NCBI GenBank assembly: GCA_022497155.1
Contig: MU385762.1
Coordinates: 310,001-374,000 of the forward strand
DNA: 64,000 nucleotides
Direction: 5' to 3'
Source of the DNA: Whalleya microplaca
Lineage: Eukaryota; Ascomycota; Sordariomycetes; Xylariales; Xylariaceae
Positions 44,534-56,514 of the stretch are shown one piece after another. The notes under the pieces are model-generated. The model was not told the DNA's origin, ran no database searches, and saw only the letters and a program-made list of their open reading frames with translations. The position numbers were made by a program, and so were the translations under genes. How positions within the stretch are numbered: the stretch's first letter is position 1; the number at the start of each line of letters is the position of its first letter.

Positions 44534-47500
44534 ATGCTGTGTCGACAACGCCTGCCACGGCAACTTGCTGTGCCAGCCTCTTCAAGATTTACTCTTAAGC
44601 CTCGATTACCATATTCCCCGCGCCCATACTCGATAATTATCCCCACACGGCTCTACGAGCCTCGGGTCGCGTGCTCGAGACCGTCGCAAGCCTCGAGAAC
44701 TGGCGCTGTATCGTATGCAAGCTTTTCTACCTCGGCTACAAGACGGAAAAAAGAAGATAAGGACTTCTTCGACGGACCAGTAGAGCCACTATCAGAGGAG
44801 GAAGCCAAAGCGAATCGCGAGAAAAAGGCCGAAGAAAAAAAAGAGGCGGAAGTGAGTACTGAGGCGAAGAATTCCACCGATGAAAAACCAGCGTCCGGCG
44901 ACAAGCAGAGTGAGAAACAAAGCGAGAAACTGGGCGATAAGCAAGGTGACAAGCCAGGCCAAGGAGATGCGCAAGATGGCAAAGGCAGCAGTGCCGCCGG
45001 CGGTGCGTCATCGGGGTCGGGAAACGATGCGCCTGGAGATGGAGGCCGCAGAGGTCGCAAGTCAGCAGCCGACAAAGCGCTACAGAAACCCGTAGTACCC
45101 GACGTCTATCCCCAAGTCATGGCGATCCCTATAGCGAAGCGCCCTTTATTCCCCGGATTTTATAAGGCAATCACGATTAAGGACCCCAATGTCTCCAACG
45201 CCATAATGGAAATGATCAAGAGGGGGCAGCCCTATGTGGGCGCATTCTTATTCAAGGACGAGAATGCCGATGAGGATGTGATTCGAGACCCGGCCGATGT
45301 CTACGAAACCGGAGTGTTCGCGCAAATCACGAGTGCATTTCCGGTACACGGAGAACATTCTAGCCTCACAGCTATCTTATACCCACACCGAAGAATAAAG
45401 TTATCCACCTTAATACCTCCCCATTCCCAGGAGCCTAAGAAGGCCGAGCCTGAACCGGAACCTGTGCCAGAACCAATACCAGTCAAGAAGGAAGAGGAGC
45501 CGACTCAAGAGAAGAAGGGCGATGTGGTCGCGAGCTTCGAGGAGAGCGCTGTGGGACCGAAAACCGATACCTCGCCCGAGAAGTACGAGCCAACATCATT
45601 TTTGCGAAAATACCCAGTCAGTCTTGTCAACGTGGAGAACCTATCTGAGGAACCATACGACCCGAAAGCCCCCGTCATTCGGGCCGTGACAAACGAAATC
45701 GTCAACGTGTTCAAGGATGTCGCTGCGGTTAATAGCCTATTTAGAGATCAAATATCGACTTTCTCCATGAGCCAGTCAACAGGAAACTTCATGGCAGAAC
45801 CATCGAAATTGGCTGATTTTGCTGCTGCGGTATCGGCTGGTGAGCCCGCCGAGCTACAGGAAGTTCTTGCCAGTTTGGACGTCGAGGAACGAATGCAAAA
45901 AGCTCTGGTTGTGCTGAAGAAGGAACTCATGAATGCGCAACTACAGTCCAAGATTACGAAGGATGTAGAACAAAAAATCTCGAAGCGACAACGAGAGTAC
46001 TGGTTAATGGAACAAATGAAAGGAATCCGTCGAGAGTTAGGTATCGAATCTGATGGCAAGGACAAACTAGTGGAGAAATTCAAGGAAAAGGCCGACAAAC
46101 TGGCCATGCCTGAGGGGGTTCGAAAGGTTTTCGATGACGAGATTAATAAGCTTGCTCATCTCGAACCTGCTGCCTCCGAATTCAATGTCACGAGGAACTA
46201 CTTGGACTGGTTAACACAGATTCCTTGGGGACAGCGAAGTGCTGAAAACTTTGGAATTCAAAATGCTATGAAGGTGTTGGATGAAGATCACTACGGTTTA
46301 AAGGACGTCAAGGACCGTATCCTAGAGTTTATTGCGGTTGGCAAACTCCGTGGTACAGTCGAGGGCAAGATCTTATGCTTCGTGGGACCTCCCGGTGTTG
46401 GTAAGACGAGTATAGGCAAGTCAATTGCCAGAGCTCTGAATCGCCAATATTACAGATTTAGCGTGGGCGGTCTTACAGACGTGGCTGAGATCAAAGGTCA
46501 CCGGCGCACATACGTCGGTGCTCTCCCTGGACGAGTCATCCAAGCTCTGAAGAAATGCCAGACAGAAAATCCCTTGATATTGATTGATGAGATTGACAAG
46601 ATTGGCCGAGGATACCAAGGCGACCCTTCATCAGCCCTCCTAGAATTACTCGACCCCGAGCAGAACAACTCCTTCCTAGATCACTACATGGACGTCCCCG
46701 TTGATCTTTCGAAAGTTCTGTTCGTCTGCACGGCCAATATGACGGATACGATTCCAAGACCTCTCCTGGACCGTATGGAGGTCATTAGACTATCGGGATA
46801 TGTTTCTGATGAGAAGAAGGCAATCGCCGATAAGTATCTTGCTCCAGCAGCCAAGGAATTGGCGGGCTTGAAGGAGGCAGACGTCGCGTTATCAGACGAA
46901 GCTATCGAGGAGCTGATTAAGTCGTACTGTCGTGAGTCCGGTGTGCGAAACCTCAAGAAGCAAATCGAGAAGGTCTATCGAAAATCCGCGTTGAAGATCG
47001 TACAAGATCTTGGCGAGGAAGTTCTTCCTGAGTCTGAGGCTCTAACGGAAGATGGCAAGGCCGCCTTGGAGGAGTCAGAGAAAGAGAAGGAAAAGCACGA
47101 TCCCACATCTCCCGAAGCATCCGAGAAAGAAACTACAGAAGTACCCCGTGTGGCCTTGAAGGTGCCTGACTCGGTCCATGTTATGATCGACAAGGAGAAC
47201 CTCAAGGACTACGTTGGCCCTCCAATATTCACCTCTGACCGTCTCTACGATGTGACACCACCTGGTGTCGCTATGGGTCTTGCATGGACTCAACTAGGAG
47301 GCTCCGCGATGTACATAGAGTCCATTCTGCAGTCTGCATTGCGGCCTAGCACCCGCGGAAGCTTGGAAATCACTGGTAATCTCAAGACAGTCATGAAAGA
47401 GTCCTCTACAATCGCCTATTCATTCGCTAAGGCAGTCATGGCGAAGGAGTTTAGCAGCAATCACTTCTTCGACAGGGCTAAAATCCACGTCCACGTCCCA

Positions 47501-47964
47501 GAAGGGGCAGTGCAAAAGGACGGCCCATCAGCTGGCGTAACTATGGCGACATCTCTCCTGTCGCTAGCATTAGATACGCCAATTGACCCCACAATCGCCA
47601 TGACTGGTGAGCTTACCCTGACCGGCAAGGTTCTCAGAATCGGAGGTCTACGAGAGAAAACAGTTGCGGCAAGGCGAGCTGGCTGCAAGACGATTTTCTT
47701 CCCAGAAGACAACATGTCTGACTGGTTAGAGCTCCCTGAGGTGAGTTCTGTTCATTAATGACAATTTTCCAATATCACGGGTTCAAGCTAACACTTTCCA
47801 CGCAGAACATTAAGGAGGGCATCGAAGGTCGTCCAGCTAGCTGGTACGGTGATATTTTCAAGCTCGTCTTCCCGAACATAGACCGGAAGCAGGCGAATCG
47901 ATGCAAGGCCTGTGAATTGAAGAAGGAGCAAGGCAAAAAATCCGAAAGCGAAAAGGATGAATAG
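44534..47964 (+). CDS. PIM1: Mitochondrial ATP-dependent Lon protease
   Basis: 1121 aa, join(44534..47740, 47806..47964). The 65-nt intron has branch GCTAAC and is required for the true C-terminus. Matrix AAA+ protease that degrades misfolded and oxidised proteins and supports mtDNA expression. The presequence is Arg-rich (MLCRQRLPRQL), followed by a low-complexity Lys/Glu/Asp linker to about residue 175. The Lon N-domain starts at VMAIPIAKRPLFPGF and carries an inserted acidic loop (EPEPEPVPEPIPVKKEEE). Next are Walker A GPPGVGKTS (about 618-626), Walker B LILIDEIDKIG (about 680), and a second acidic insert before the protease domain. The catalytic dyad is Ser999 in KDGPSAG and Lys1042 in GGLREK, 43 residues apart as in other Lon enzymes. 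All elements are intact. Confidence 0.97.
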
Positions 47965-50321
47965 GAGACGAGGCGGGAGATAGATTACTGGCTCGATTTT
48001 CACAGCCCCAATCGGCCGTCGACTTGCATATCATAGATTTACAGGAATGCATTTGCGGATTGGGCCATCAAAACTGGCGTTCAGGCGGGCAAGCACCATG
48101 ACGACGAAACGGCTCTCTCGGAGAGCGTCCTAACCTATTGTACTCCTCACTCCTCGGATAAACTTTTTGCGGTTGTATCATAAGATCTAGTTCTCTGTAC
48201 GTATGACGGACGGGAGATGTGTTAGCACCTTTTTCCCATTTTCCACATCGACTTATGTAGAAAGGAGAAAAGCAACCGCTTGCATATAGGACCTACCTAA
48301 GTATCTATGAGCAAGCAACGTGTCAAAGCGCTAGCGATACGCTTGGGAAAGTGCTTGCTTAGTGAGCCCGCCAATTACTGGCGGAGTTCTCGTCCCTGGG
48401 TGATATGTCGTTTTGAGACAAGTTCGGGCAGCTGCATTTGTATCGTGGATCGGTCTAATGCACTCTGCAAGTTGTCGCATCGAGAATCCCCCCTCGCAGC
48501 TGCGCCTCGTGATGGAGATGGAGTGAAACTCACCTTCAGCTTGAACACTACTTGGCACTGGGCTGGCATTGGGCTGAAGGGACCGCAACGTCTCGTCCGT
48601 CTGTATACTTCCTGCTTCGTGTTATAGTAGACCTCCAAGAACAACAGGTGGTAGAAAGAAGCAGAGGCTAGCTAGAATTGATTACCACCCCCTTCCGGGA
48701 CGTAGTTAGTAGGTATGTATGTAAATGACCACTCCATCATCCAGCACGCCAATATGCCTAAATTGCCCAATCCGAACCACCATGGCCCGAACATCTTACT
48801 TGCCGGGTACCTTGGGTAGGTAAGTCATTCTTCACACGCGGGAATTGGTGGGGTGGCACCGGTATGTATGTACAAGAGCAGACAGTGTATGTAGGCTACT
48901 CAATGGCGGGAACCAACACAAGGTGAGCGAGCACACGATCTACCGTCACGACCAGGGCATTTCCACGCGAGGTCAACCAAGTTACAAGACCAGACCAGAC
49001 TATGTTCCCCCATCTAATGAGTCTAAGCCCATGGGTGGATGGATATATGCCTCTTTCCGATGCACCGCCTAGCTGGCATCGACGATGAAAGGGGACTGGA
49101 ATCTGCAGAAGAAGCTTACGGAGCGCAGGGGTCGGATCATCATCTGGCATGGCATCATTGTCGAGCTGCCCCCCCTACGTACATACACACACAAATGACA
49201 GCATGGGTAAAAAAGATCTCGCTGGCGAGGGGATGCGATTCGCGAATGGGAATCGCCGAGCGACGTCCCGGACCCCCCATTTCCCACCCCTCATGCAGGG
49301 AGACAGATAGAAAGCTATAAAGGACGGAGTAGTAGGTTGTAGTAGGTAGGTTGCTGTGTTGCAGCCGTCGGTCGGTCGGTGGCCAGTACTTTTTACTACA
49401 ACCTACCTACGGGTTACAAGTATTTAGCAACTGATGAACCAGCCAGCAGCCTCGCTTTGCCGTCGTCCATGTCTGTGTCTGTCTCCAGACTTTTTTGTCC
49501 ATCCGTTCTGTTGTTGCATGTATCGCTGCCCAATTCCCGTGGTCTTGCTTCCATCCACTTTCATTGAACAATTGATTACTACCATCTCATCATCCATCCC
49601 ACCTTCGTCCGTACGGTAGTCTATGTGAGTAGGTATTGTACGTGTGTACAAGTAAGTGTACATGTAATCTAGCATCATACATACATACATACATGACCTT
49701 TTTTTGCTTGCAGCCAGCCGGCATGGATGGACATGCCCACCTGCCTACCTACCAGCCTACCTGCCCCTCCCACCTCGGGGAGACTGGGTAGCTTGCATCG
49801 TCGGCTCTAACGGCTACCCGAATCCAGCCAGCCTCCAAATCTGTCGCCGCTAACTAGTTAAACACTGTCTTTTTTATTCCGCGATTGCAAGCGAGATTTC
49901 AGCCATGGCGTTCCGCTCTGTAGATTGGGTACCAGCACCAACAAGACGACCCCGTTGCGGCCTTAATTGCGGGTTTTGGATCGCGCGGTGCGGCCGGCAG
50001 CCTCCCAGAGATCTCGCGACCAGCCAGCCCTACCCTACATGCCTACTACGTACGGCTTATATACTTAATACTTACTCTGACAACATGGCTCGTGATGTTT
50101 CTAGGGTACATAGGAGATAGGATGTAAGCGGCAGTGGCATGTAGGTAGTAGACGTTATCCGTTTCGGATGTGAGTGCATATGGTGTAGATCGCGACTCCG
50201 GGCGCCGGTTGGTTTTCTTCACCCGGCATCCTATTAGCTGTCTACGAAGGGTATGTAGAATCTGTAGGCTATCTGGAGAATCTTACAGGTCACGTCAGCA
50301 AAAAACCGCATTGGCGTCCAC

Positions 50322-50349
50322 CGTTCGTTCGTTCGTTCGTTCGTTCGTT
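50322..50349. repeat. CGTT microsatellite, seven copies
   Basis: Seven perfect CGTT units in noncoding DNA between LON and the kinase-domain gene. Confidence 0.9.
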
Positions 50350-52179
50350 ACTCCAAAGCCAAAGCAAGGCCGTTTCACACGTCATCTCATATACGACCAT
50401 CTGGTGCGACGCCGATAATGTACGGTCCTACATACTTACTTACCTGCGCAGGCCTTTTTCTGAATTTTTCGTCGGTCCACATGATCAGAGTTCGGGGAGG
50501 AGTTGCTGCCGGCTCCCCCTTCTCCTTGGGGCAAATTTGCGCTCGGTGGGCTGGGCTAGGCCCTCCCCGAGCCGCTGCTGGAGGAGGAGCACCTGGTCAG
50601 TGTCTGATGGAAGCTGGGCATTGTTATACTAGGTTCAACCTGTCAAAATTGGGAGGGAAGCTTATTGACAGATCCTTGGACGGGCCGCTTCTTAGCCTCC
50701 GGACGAATTGGGCAAGAAGTCGAGGGATAGACCTGGGCGGCTTGCCGATTAGAGTTGTGCCCGCTCCACACTAGCGGCCGGTGAAGTCGGTGAAGCGTAC
50801 ATGATGGTGGAACGGCTCGAGTCTCGAGATGGATTCAGCCTTCGAAAAAAGCTCCACATTACACGTGTGAATCTAATAAGCTACCTACATGTAGTAATGT
50901 AAATATGCGGTGACGGACCCTTGAAAAGAAACGAACACGCTGTCGGTCAAGTTTTTGTTGTGACGATCGATATATAAATGTTTGATATTTCAGCAGACAG
51001 CACGTGTAGGTGCGAGGTAGTAGCAAGCGGAACTCACTGATCCTACTCGAGAATATTGTTAGTGAAGCATCTGAGAGGCTCGTCTTCGACCCAGGTGCCC
51101 AGGTAGCAAGCGATCAAGATCCACGAGATAGGAGAGAGAAAACCAGTCAGAGGCGATTCCCAGTGTATGAGTGGGATCGTGAGCGTGGATCTCACGATGA
51201 CGAATCCAGGTGCAGATAGATATTATTCGGGTACTTGGCAGTCCTTTATTGATTGTCGTTCGTGTTCTGTTGATCATGTTCTTGTGTCATACCCTTCTTA
51301 TAATAGTTTCTTTCGACGTCTTCAGCACTCCATATTCCGTACAGCAGACCTGAGATACGTGTATGTATATCAATGCCCAACCCTTCACACGTTTTGAAGA
51401 GAGAGACCATGGCAGCAAGCTTCTGACGATTCCGTTCCCGAGCTCAAATAGTCCAGGGAGCAGTTGGGCCCAAACACCGCACATTTGGGGATCGACCACT
51501 AACGACTTTGTACAACACATCAATGAATCATCCTGATTTCCCGGGCTGTTCAGTAGCTATGTACTACCTAGTAGATTATCACCCCACCAAGCTCCAACCA
51601 ACCTCTACATATATGTAGAATGGAGTTATGTATGTACATACATACGGGCCAAGCAGCCCAAGCTATGGCCTACTTTGGGGAAGATGAGGAGCTAACAATT
51701 GATTCTGATTCGAGTTCGCAAACCGAATGCCCCCCCGCGCTAGCCCCTCCACCTACCATTTGCAAGTACCTCAGGTATAAGTAATCCGTACCTATTGGAT
51801 CGATAACAACTCACCTTACGTATCTTACGTAGGTATACGTAGATCTGTATAACCTCTTCAAATAGAGTCGGCGTTCACTTACGACATGACCTCATAAAAG
51901 GGAGGCAAACCTCACAATGCAGATTGCCAAGTTCAAATGTTACCACTGGATATCTGTTATTTATGTTCCTCGGAGAATATGATATCACGAGGGTTCATCT
52001 GGGAACATCGGAGCCAAGCCGGTTAGGGCCCCCTTAGCTCACTACCTTACCTACCTAAGCAGTCTAAAAGGTACCTACCTAACCTACATCTGGGTAGGTA
52101 CCATCCCAGCAGCCCCCAGTTGGTCGTTACTGCTAGGTTTAGGTAGCTTCGTTAGGTGGAAGGAGGCACATGGTGCTGC

Positions 52180-52198
52180 TAGTGCACTGGGTGCACTA
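52180..52198. promoter_or_regulatory. Inverted repeat TAGTGCAC-N3-GTGCACTA
   Basis: Perfect 8-bp arms around a TGG spacer, followed 20 bases later by another AGTGCAC. A dyad with a short spacer suits a dimeric DNA-binding protein, but no known fungal factor is assigned. Confidence 0.4.
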
Positions 52199-52802
52199 AC
52201 ACACAATCGGGAAAGTGCACAGGGTGGAGGCTTGTGCCTGCTTGTGCTGTGTTGTTCACCGCATGCTAGGGTAGAGAAGGTACCACACAAGCTACATACA
52301 GACTGACTAACCTAACCGTGTGTTGCGCCTCCAATTGCTATATTCGCTCACTCATTACCTGTACATACGATATTGTATCTGGCTACAACCGCACATTGCT
52401 CCACGACTCCTCCTGCTTGCATATCCTGCTGCATCTCTAACACAGTCCCTCCTACGCCCATGCCCTTAATGTGTTTACCTAGAAGGAATCATACCCGACC
52501 AGCCCCTAGACAAGCTGGACAAGCTAGACAACTTGGCCAACACATATTATTACCCATGTCGGCACACGCCGAGCTCTACTATGTACCGCAAGTACTCCTG
52601 TCGCCGCCAATTACCAATAAGCTGTCGACAGCCTCGTCGTTGCGAGCGTCCCATTGATCTTGGATTACTGACGTGTCTGCATATGCTTGCATCAAACCGC
52701 CATGACCAGTCCAGCTCCACCAACATCTGATATTCTTTGCATTCTTTGCATACGCTATCGGCTGCCTGCACCGACCTTTGCTCATTGACACACCTACAGA
52801 CC

Positions 52803-52867
52803 ACATACTACATTCTACATTCTACATACTACATACTACATACAACACTACAGATTACATACTACAT
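52803..52867. repeat. TACAT/CTACATA simple repeat
   Basis: About ten imperfect units of ACTACAT/TCTACAT in the presumed promoter or 5' leader of the gene at 53203. Confidence 0.85.
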
Positions 52868-53202
52868 CCCTCCTGCTTCCCGTACCTACGTCCCCGCCCG
52901 AAGACAAACAAACTGCAGTTGTTCCAAACTTCACGAAGCTAGAGCCTCGAAGGAGTTCCATTGGGAAGAGAGCCTCAGGCCCAACCAACGACACTGTGTC
53001 TCTCCTACCTACATCTCCTACATCTCCTACATGTACCAGACGACGAGGTGCCCCGCCGACACCATCCCCGGGACCCATAAAGAACCACGACCGCTTGTCC
53101 GAGCACGGCCTCGCTCCTCCTCGCCGCATAGCGACCACTGCGGGCCAGACAGATCAATGAAGATTGTTCGATAGTGTACGCGTTTGCTTACTTCTCGCCA
53201 CC

Positions 53203-56113
53203 ATGGCAGCCCCGGCCGATTTACCCTCGCACGAGCCGCCGCTGCCGCTGCCGCCACCGCCGCCGCACTCATCTGACGGGAAATGGGCTTTGTTCAAGAG
53301 GTTTCTAGGCGGCAGGGAAAACACTCCTCTTTCCTCGGCGACATATGTTCAGGATCCGGAAGCGCCTCGAGATTCTTCGCCTACTTCGGGCTTCATGCGG
53401 CGGTTCCCCAGGAAGGTTGTGCCGGGCCTGCCCCGGGCCCAGACTTTCAAGCGGCAGCAGTCTGAGATCAGGGAGAAGCTAGAACCGATACAGCCTACGC
53501 CGGCAGAACGTAGAGCTGTTTCTGTCGATAGGAGGTTGCAGGCGCAACGCAGCTCTTCCCAAGTAGGCCAGCCTCTGCCTCGCGCAAGTGCGCCGGATTT
53601 CCTCGACGACGCACAATCGTTTACCAGTCCTCCCACGATCATCTCGCAGGTCACGTCGGCGCCCCAGAGTCCTACGAATGAGAGGCAATTTTTAAGTCTC
53701 GAAGATGTTAACTACGCCAATATAGACCACCGGGACATGCTCGCGCCACCAACGCCCAGCTACCAGGAGGCCTTCTCGCCTGTGGATCTTCAGTCTACTA
53801 CAACGTCCCAATACGACCAGATGATAAATGACGACTTAGAGCAGAAGTGGATCCTGAACCTCAGCATGCATTTTCGAGACAAGTCCAAGAGGGAGAAGTT
53901 TTTCGTCACTTACCGCGAGAAAGATAACTTATGGAGACGTGTTACAATTTCCCTGGATTACCGGAATGCCGAAGATGACTCCTTGGAAAAGGATCTCCTT
54001 TCTATCAAATTCCAACGGGAGAAGAGCGCAAAGATCTATGAGGCTATTCGCGAGAGCCTTCAAGATATTCAATTTTATCCTACTGTTACCAATCTCAAGT
54101 TGCAGACGACGGACGGAAGACTCCATGTGCATGTGGTTGAAGATGTCAATGTAGGCTGATTGAACCCGTTCGGCAGTGTGTTACTAATCATTTTTTCATT
54201 CAACAGGAGATCATTAACTACCCAACTCCCCGTATGGTCCAGCACATGAGATGTCGGCGTATCAGAGAGCGAGATCTCGAGTTCGACTCTCACATGTCAG
54301 GATTCGTCTACAAGGTCCAAGTCCACGGGCTGACGCTCATTAAGAAGGAGATTCCTGGGCCGGATACGGTGGACGAATTTCTCTATGAAGTGAATGCTCT
54401 CAACTCTTTGCGCTTCTCTCGAAACGTCATTGAATTCTATGGGGTTGTCGTGGATGACGATGACGAATACGTTAAAGGACTGCTAATTAATTACGCCGAG
54501 AAAGGCGCCCTCATCGACGTGATCTACGATTCTCAGGAACAGGGCGCTTTTCTGCCTTGGGTTGTGCGGGAGAAGTGGGCAAGGCAGATCGTTCAGGGTC
54601 TGTCAGACGTTCACGAAGCCGGATTCGTTCAGGGTGATCTTACCCTTTCCAATATTGTCATTGACGACGATGACAACGCCAAAATAATAGACATTAACAG
54701 ACGAGGCTGCCCGGTCGGCTGGGAACCTCCGGAGGCAACTCCTCTTATTGACAGCAGCCAGAGGATTTCTATGTACATCGGCGTAAAATCCGATCTTTAC
54801 CAGTTAGGGATGGTGCTGTGGGCGCTTGCGACACTGGAGGATGAGCCGGAGGCGCACCGACGTCCGCTCCATTTGAGCTCCGAGATTGATGTGCCGGATT
54901 GGTATCGCAGGATGGTCGAAATTTGCTTGCACGAGAACCCGCGCATGAGACGGCAGGCCACCTCACTACTTGAGATGTTTCCCGAGCATGTGTACGAGGA
55001 CGACTTTGATCGGCAAGACCTACCGTCAATTTCCGTCGACGATGGGTGTTCCTTCCAAGAATATCTGGTCGATAGGCCTCACCATAACGGTCACCCGCAT
55101 ATTAGAACAGTTCAGCCCCCGAACGGTTGGCCATATACGCCATTTGGTCACACAAATGTTACATCACCAGGTCTCTCGGACGTACCGTACTACTACCCAC
55201 CGCGTGGACGATCTCCTCCCAGGCCATTACTAAACGATTACACCAACATGCATGCGGGAATCCCCATATGGCCGGGTAGTACTGTGGATTTGCCTGCTAG
55301 CGATTCTGGATTAGAAGAAGAGAGGGCAGAGACACCGAAGAAAATCGAATTGGATAGGGAGATGAACGAAAACCAAAGGCACGAGTTGGAACAGTTCAGA
55401 GCGGACGCTGACCAGGCTGCTGGAGACGCTCAGATTACTGGCGATGAAAACCAGACAGAAAAGCGCGCAGTGGCGATTGGTGCTACCCAAGCGCATGAGG
55501 CAGCTATTGGACATGCCGAGAAGAATATGCCTCCGTCCGACGACGATGGTAGAACGACATCCACCCCCGTTGACGATCCGACCCCGACGGAGGGGATGAG
55601 TGAAACGCACGCGTTTGGGAATTTGGACTCGGACGCTAGGAACGTTCAAGTTCCGAAGCAGATGCGGGCCACAGGGCCCGAAGGAACAGAATATATAGGC
55701 GGCAAGGGGCCGGCCGCCGAAGTAGTAGCCACCCCGCAGTCACCACGATCTGACGGGGAGACGGAATCACTAAGCAACAATAATTATACACACGACAGAA
55801 TAGGAGGAAACACAGCAACGCGGTTAACAGAAGCGTTCCCCTCGGCATCCACCCATCATGCGGAGTCGAATATCATCAACAATATCAACAGGTCCCCCCC
55901 AGGGACGGGGAGCCGACCATCGCCCCCCCTACCCCGCGACCTGCCCGCGGAGCTGACGGGCGTCGGCTCCGCGTACGACGTGTATGACGTGCACGAGGAG
56001 TACCGGCAGCCCATCTGCTCGGACGAGGATCTGGGCCTCACCACTACGACGACCACGAAGACCACGACGACTACGACAAGTATCCCGAGTTTGACTTCTC
56101 GGGCTTGATATAG
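53203..56113 (+). CDS. Atypical protein kinase-domain protein (possible pseudokinase); C-terminal frame uncertain
   Basis: join(53203..54150, 54207..56108 or 56113), 56-nt phase-0 intron, about 950 aa. The start has an ideal context (gccaccATGG). The first ~220 residues are disordered and Pro/Ser-rich. A folded region follows (about 228-316: EQKWILNLSMHFRDKSKREKFF...). The kinase-like domain is about 345-580. It has a plausible beta3 lysine (LIKKEI, 362/363) and alphaC glutamate (FLYEVNAL, 377), but no glycine loop, QGDLTLSN where HRDxKxxN is expected, and DIN instead of DFG. GWEPPE may stand in for the APE region. The catalytic Asp and the Asn are kept. A long disordered tail follows. The Thr-rich last 23 codons ending at 56108 look wrong; another frame gives DKYPEFDFSGLI ending at 56113. 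Confidence 0.82.
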
Positions 56114-56402
56114 GGGGATATAGGGGGAGAGAAGAGAACAAGTTTTGATGTTGTTGTTTAATTGCCTTACGGTATTTCGGCTGCCAGCTAGTGCAGTGTA
56201 CAGCAGCAAAAGCGCGCATATGGAGTTTTAGTTTTCATGATCTATTTGGGACTACGCACCCCCTTTTTATTTTTTGAATTGGAACGATTTTTGGGGGCTT
56301 GGGGAAGGGGTGTGTGTGCAGGGGGTAGGTTTGTTGGCGAGGGCTGTCGATATATCCGGTGTCTATCTATCTTAGGTACCTTATCATGATGAGCAAGCGA
56401 GC

Positions 56403-56448
56403 TTTTTTTTTTTTTTTTTTTTTNNNNNNNNNNCGCGCCCCCCCCCCG

Positions 56449-56505
<57 letters not shown>

Positions 56506-56514
56506 CCCCCCCCG
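56403..56514. other. Assembly gap flanked by poly-T and poly-C
   Basis: 21 T residues run into ten Ns (56424-56433), then a tract of about 80 bases that is almost all C. Homopolymers abutting a short fixed-size N run are typical of a scaffolding or low-quality join rather than real sequence. Confidence 0.9.

Larger units (their letters stand above)
47965..53202. promoter_or_regulatory. 5.2-kb noncoding region upstream of the kinase-domain gene
   Basis: By far the largest gap between strong genes on the right side, and denser in simple repeats than other gaps: TAGGTA/TACCTA tracts (49330-49410, 49740-49770, 52030-52140), CGTT repeats (50322-50349), and TACAT repeats (52803-52867). No ORF is convincing. 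Candidates with ATG starts include 49905-50120 (71 aa) and 50418-50774 (118 aa), both of odd composition. The last ~900 bases are pyrimidine-rich, fitting a long 5' leader. Long regulatory regions are common upstream of fungal developmental or signalling genes; that role here is inference. Confidence 0.45.

Noticed and set aside
50418..50774. 118-codon ORF in the 5.2-kb noncoding region
   Set aside because: Has an ATG, but composition is unlike the real genes and no motif is seen; kept as a remark within the region entry.
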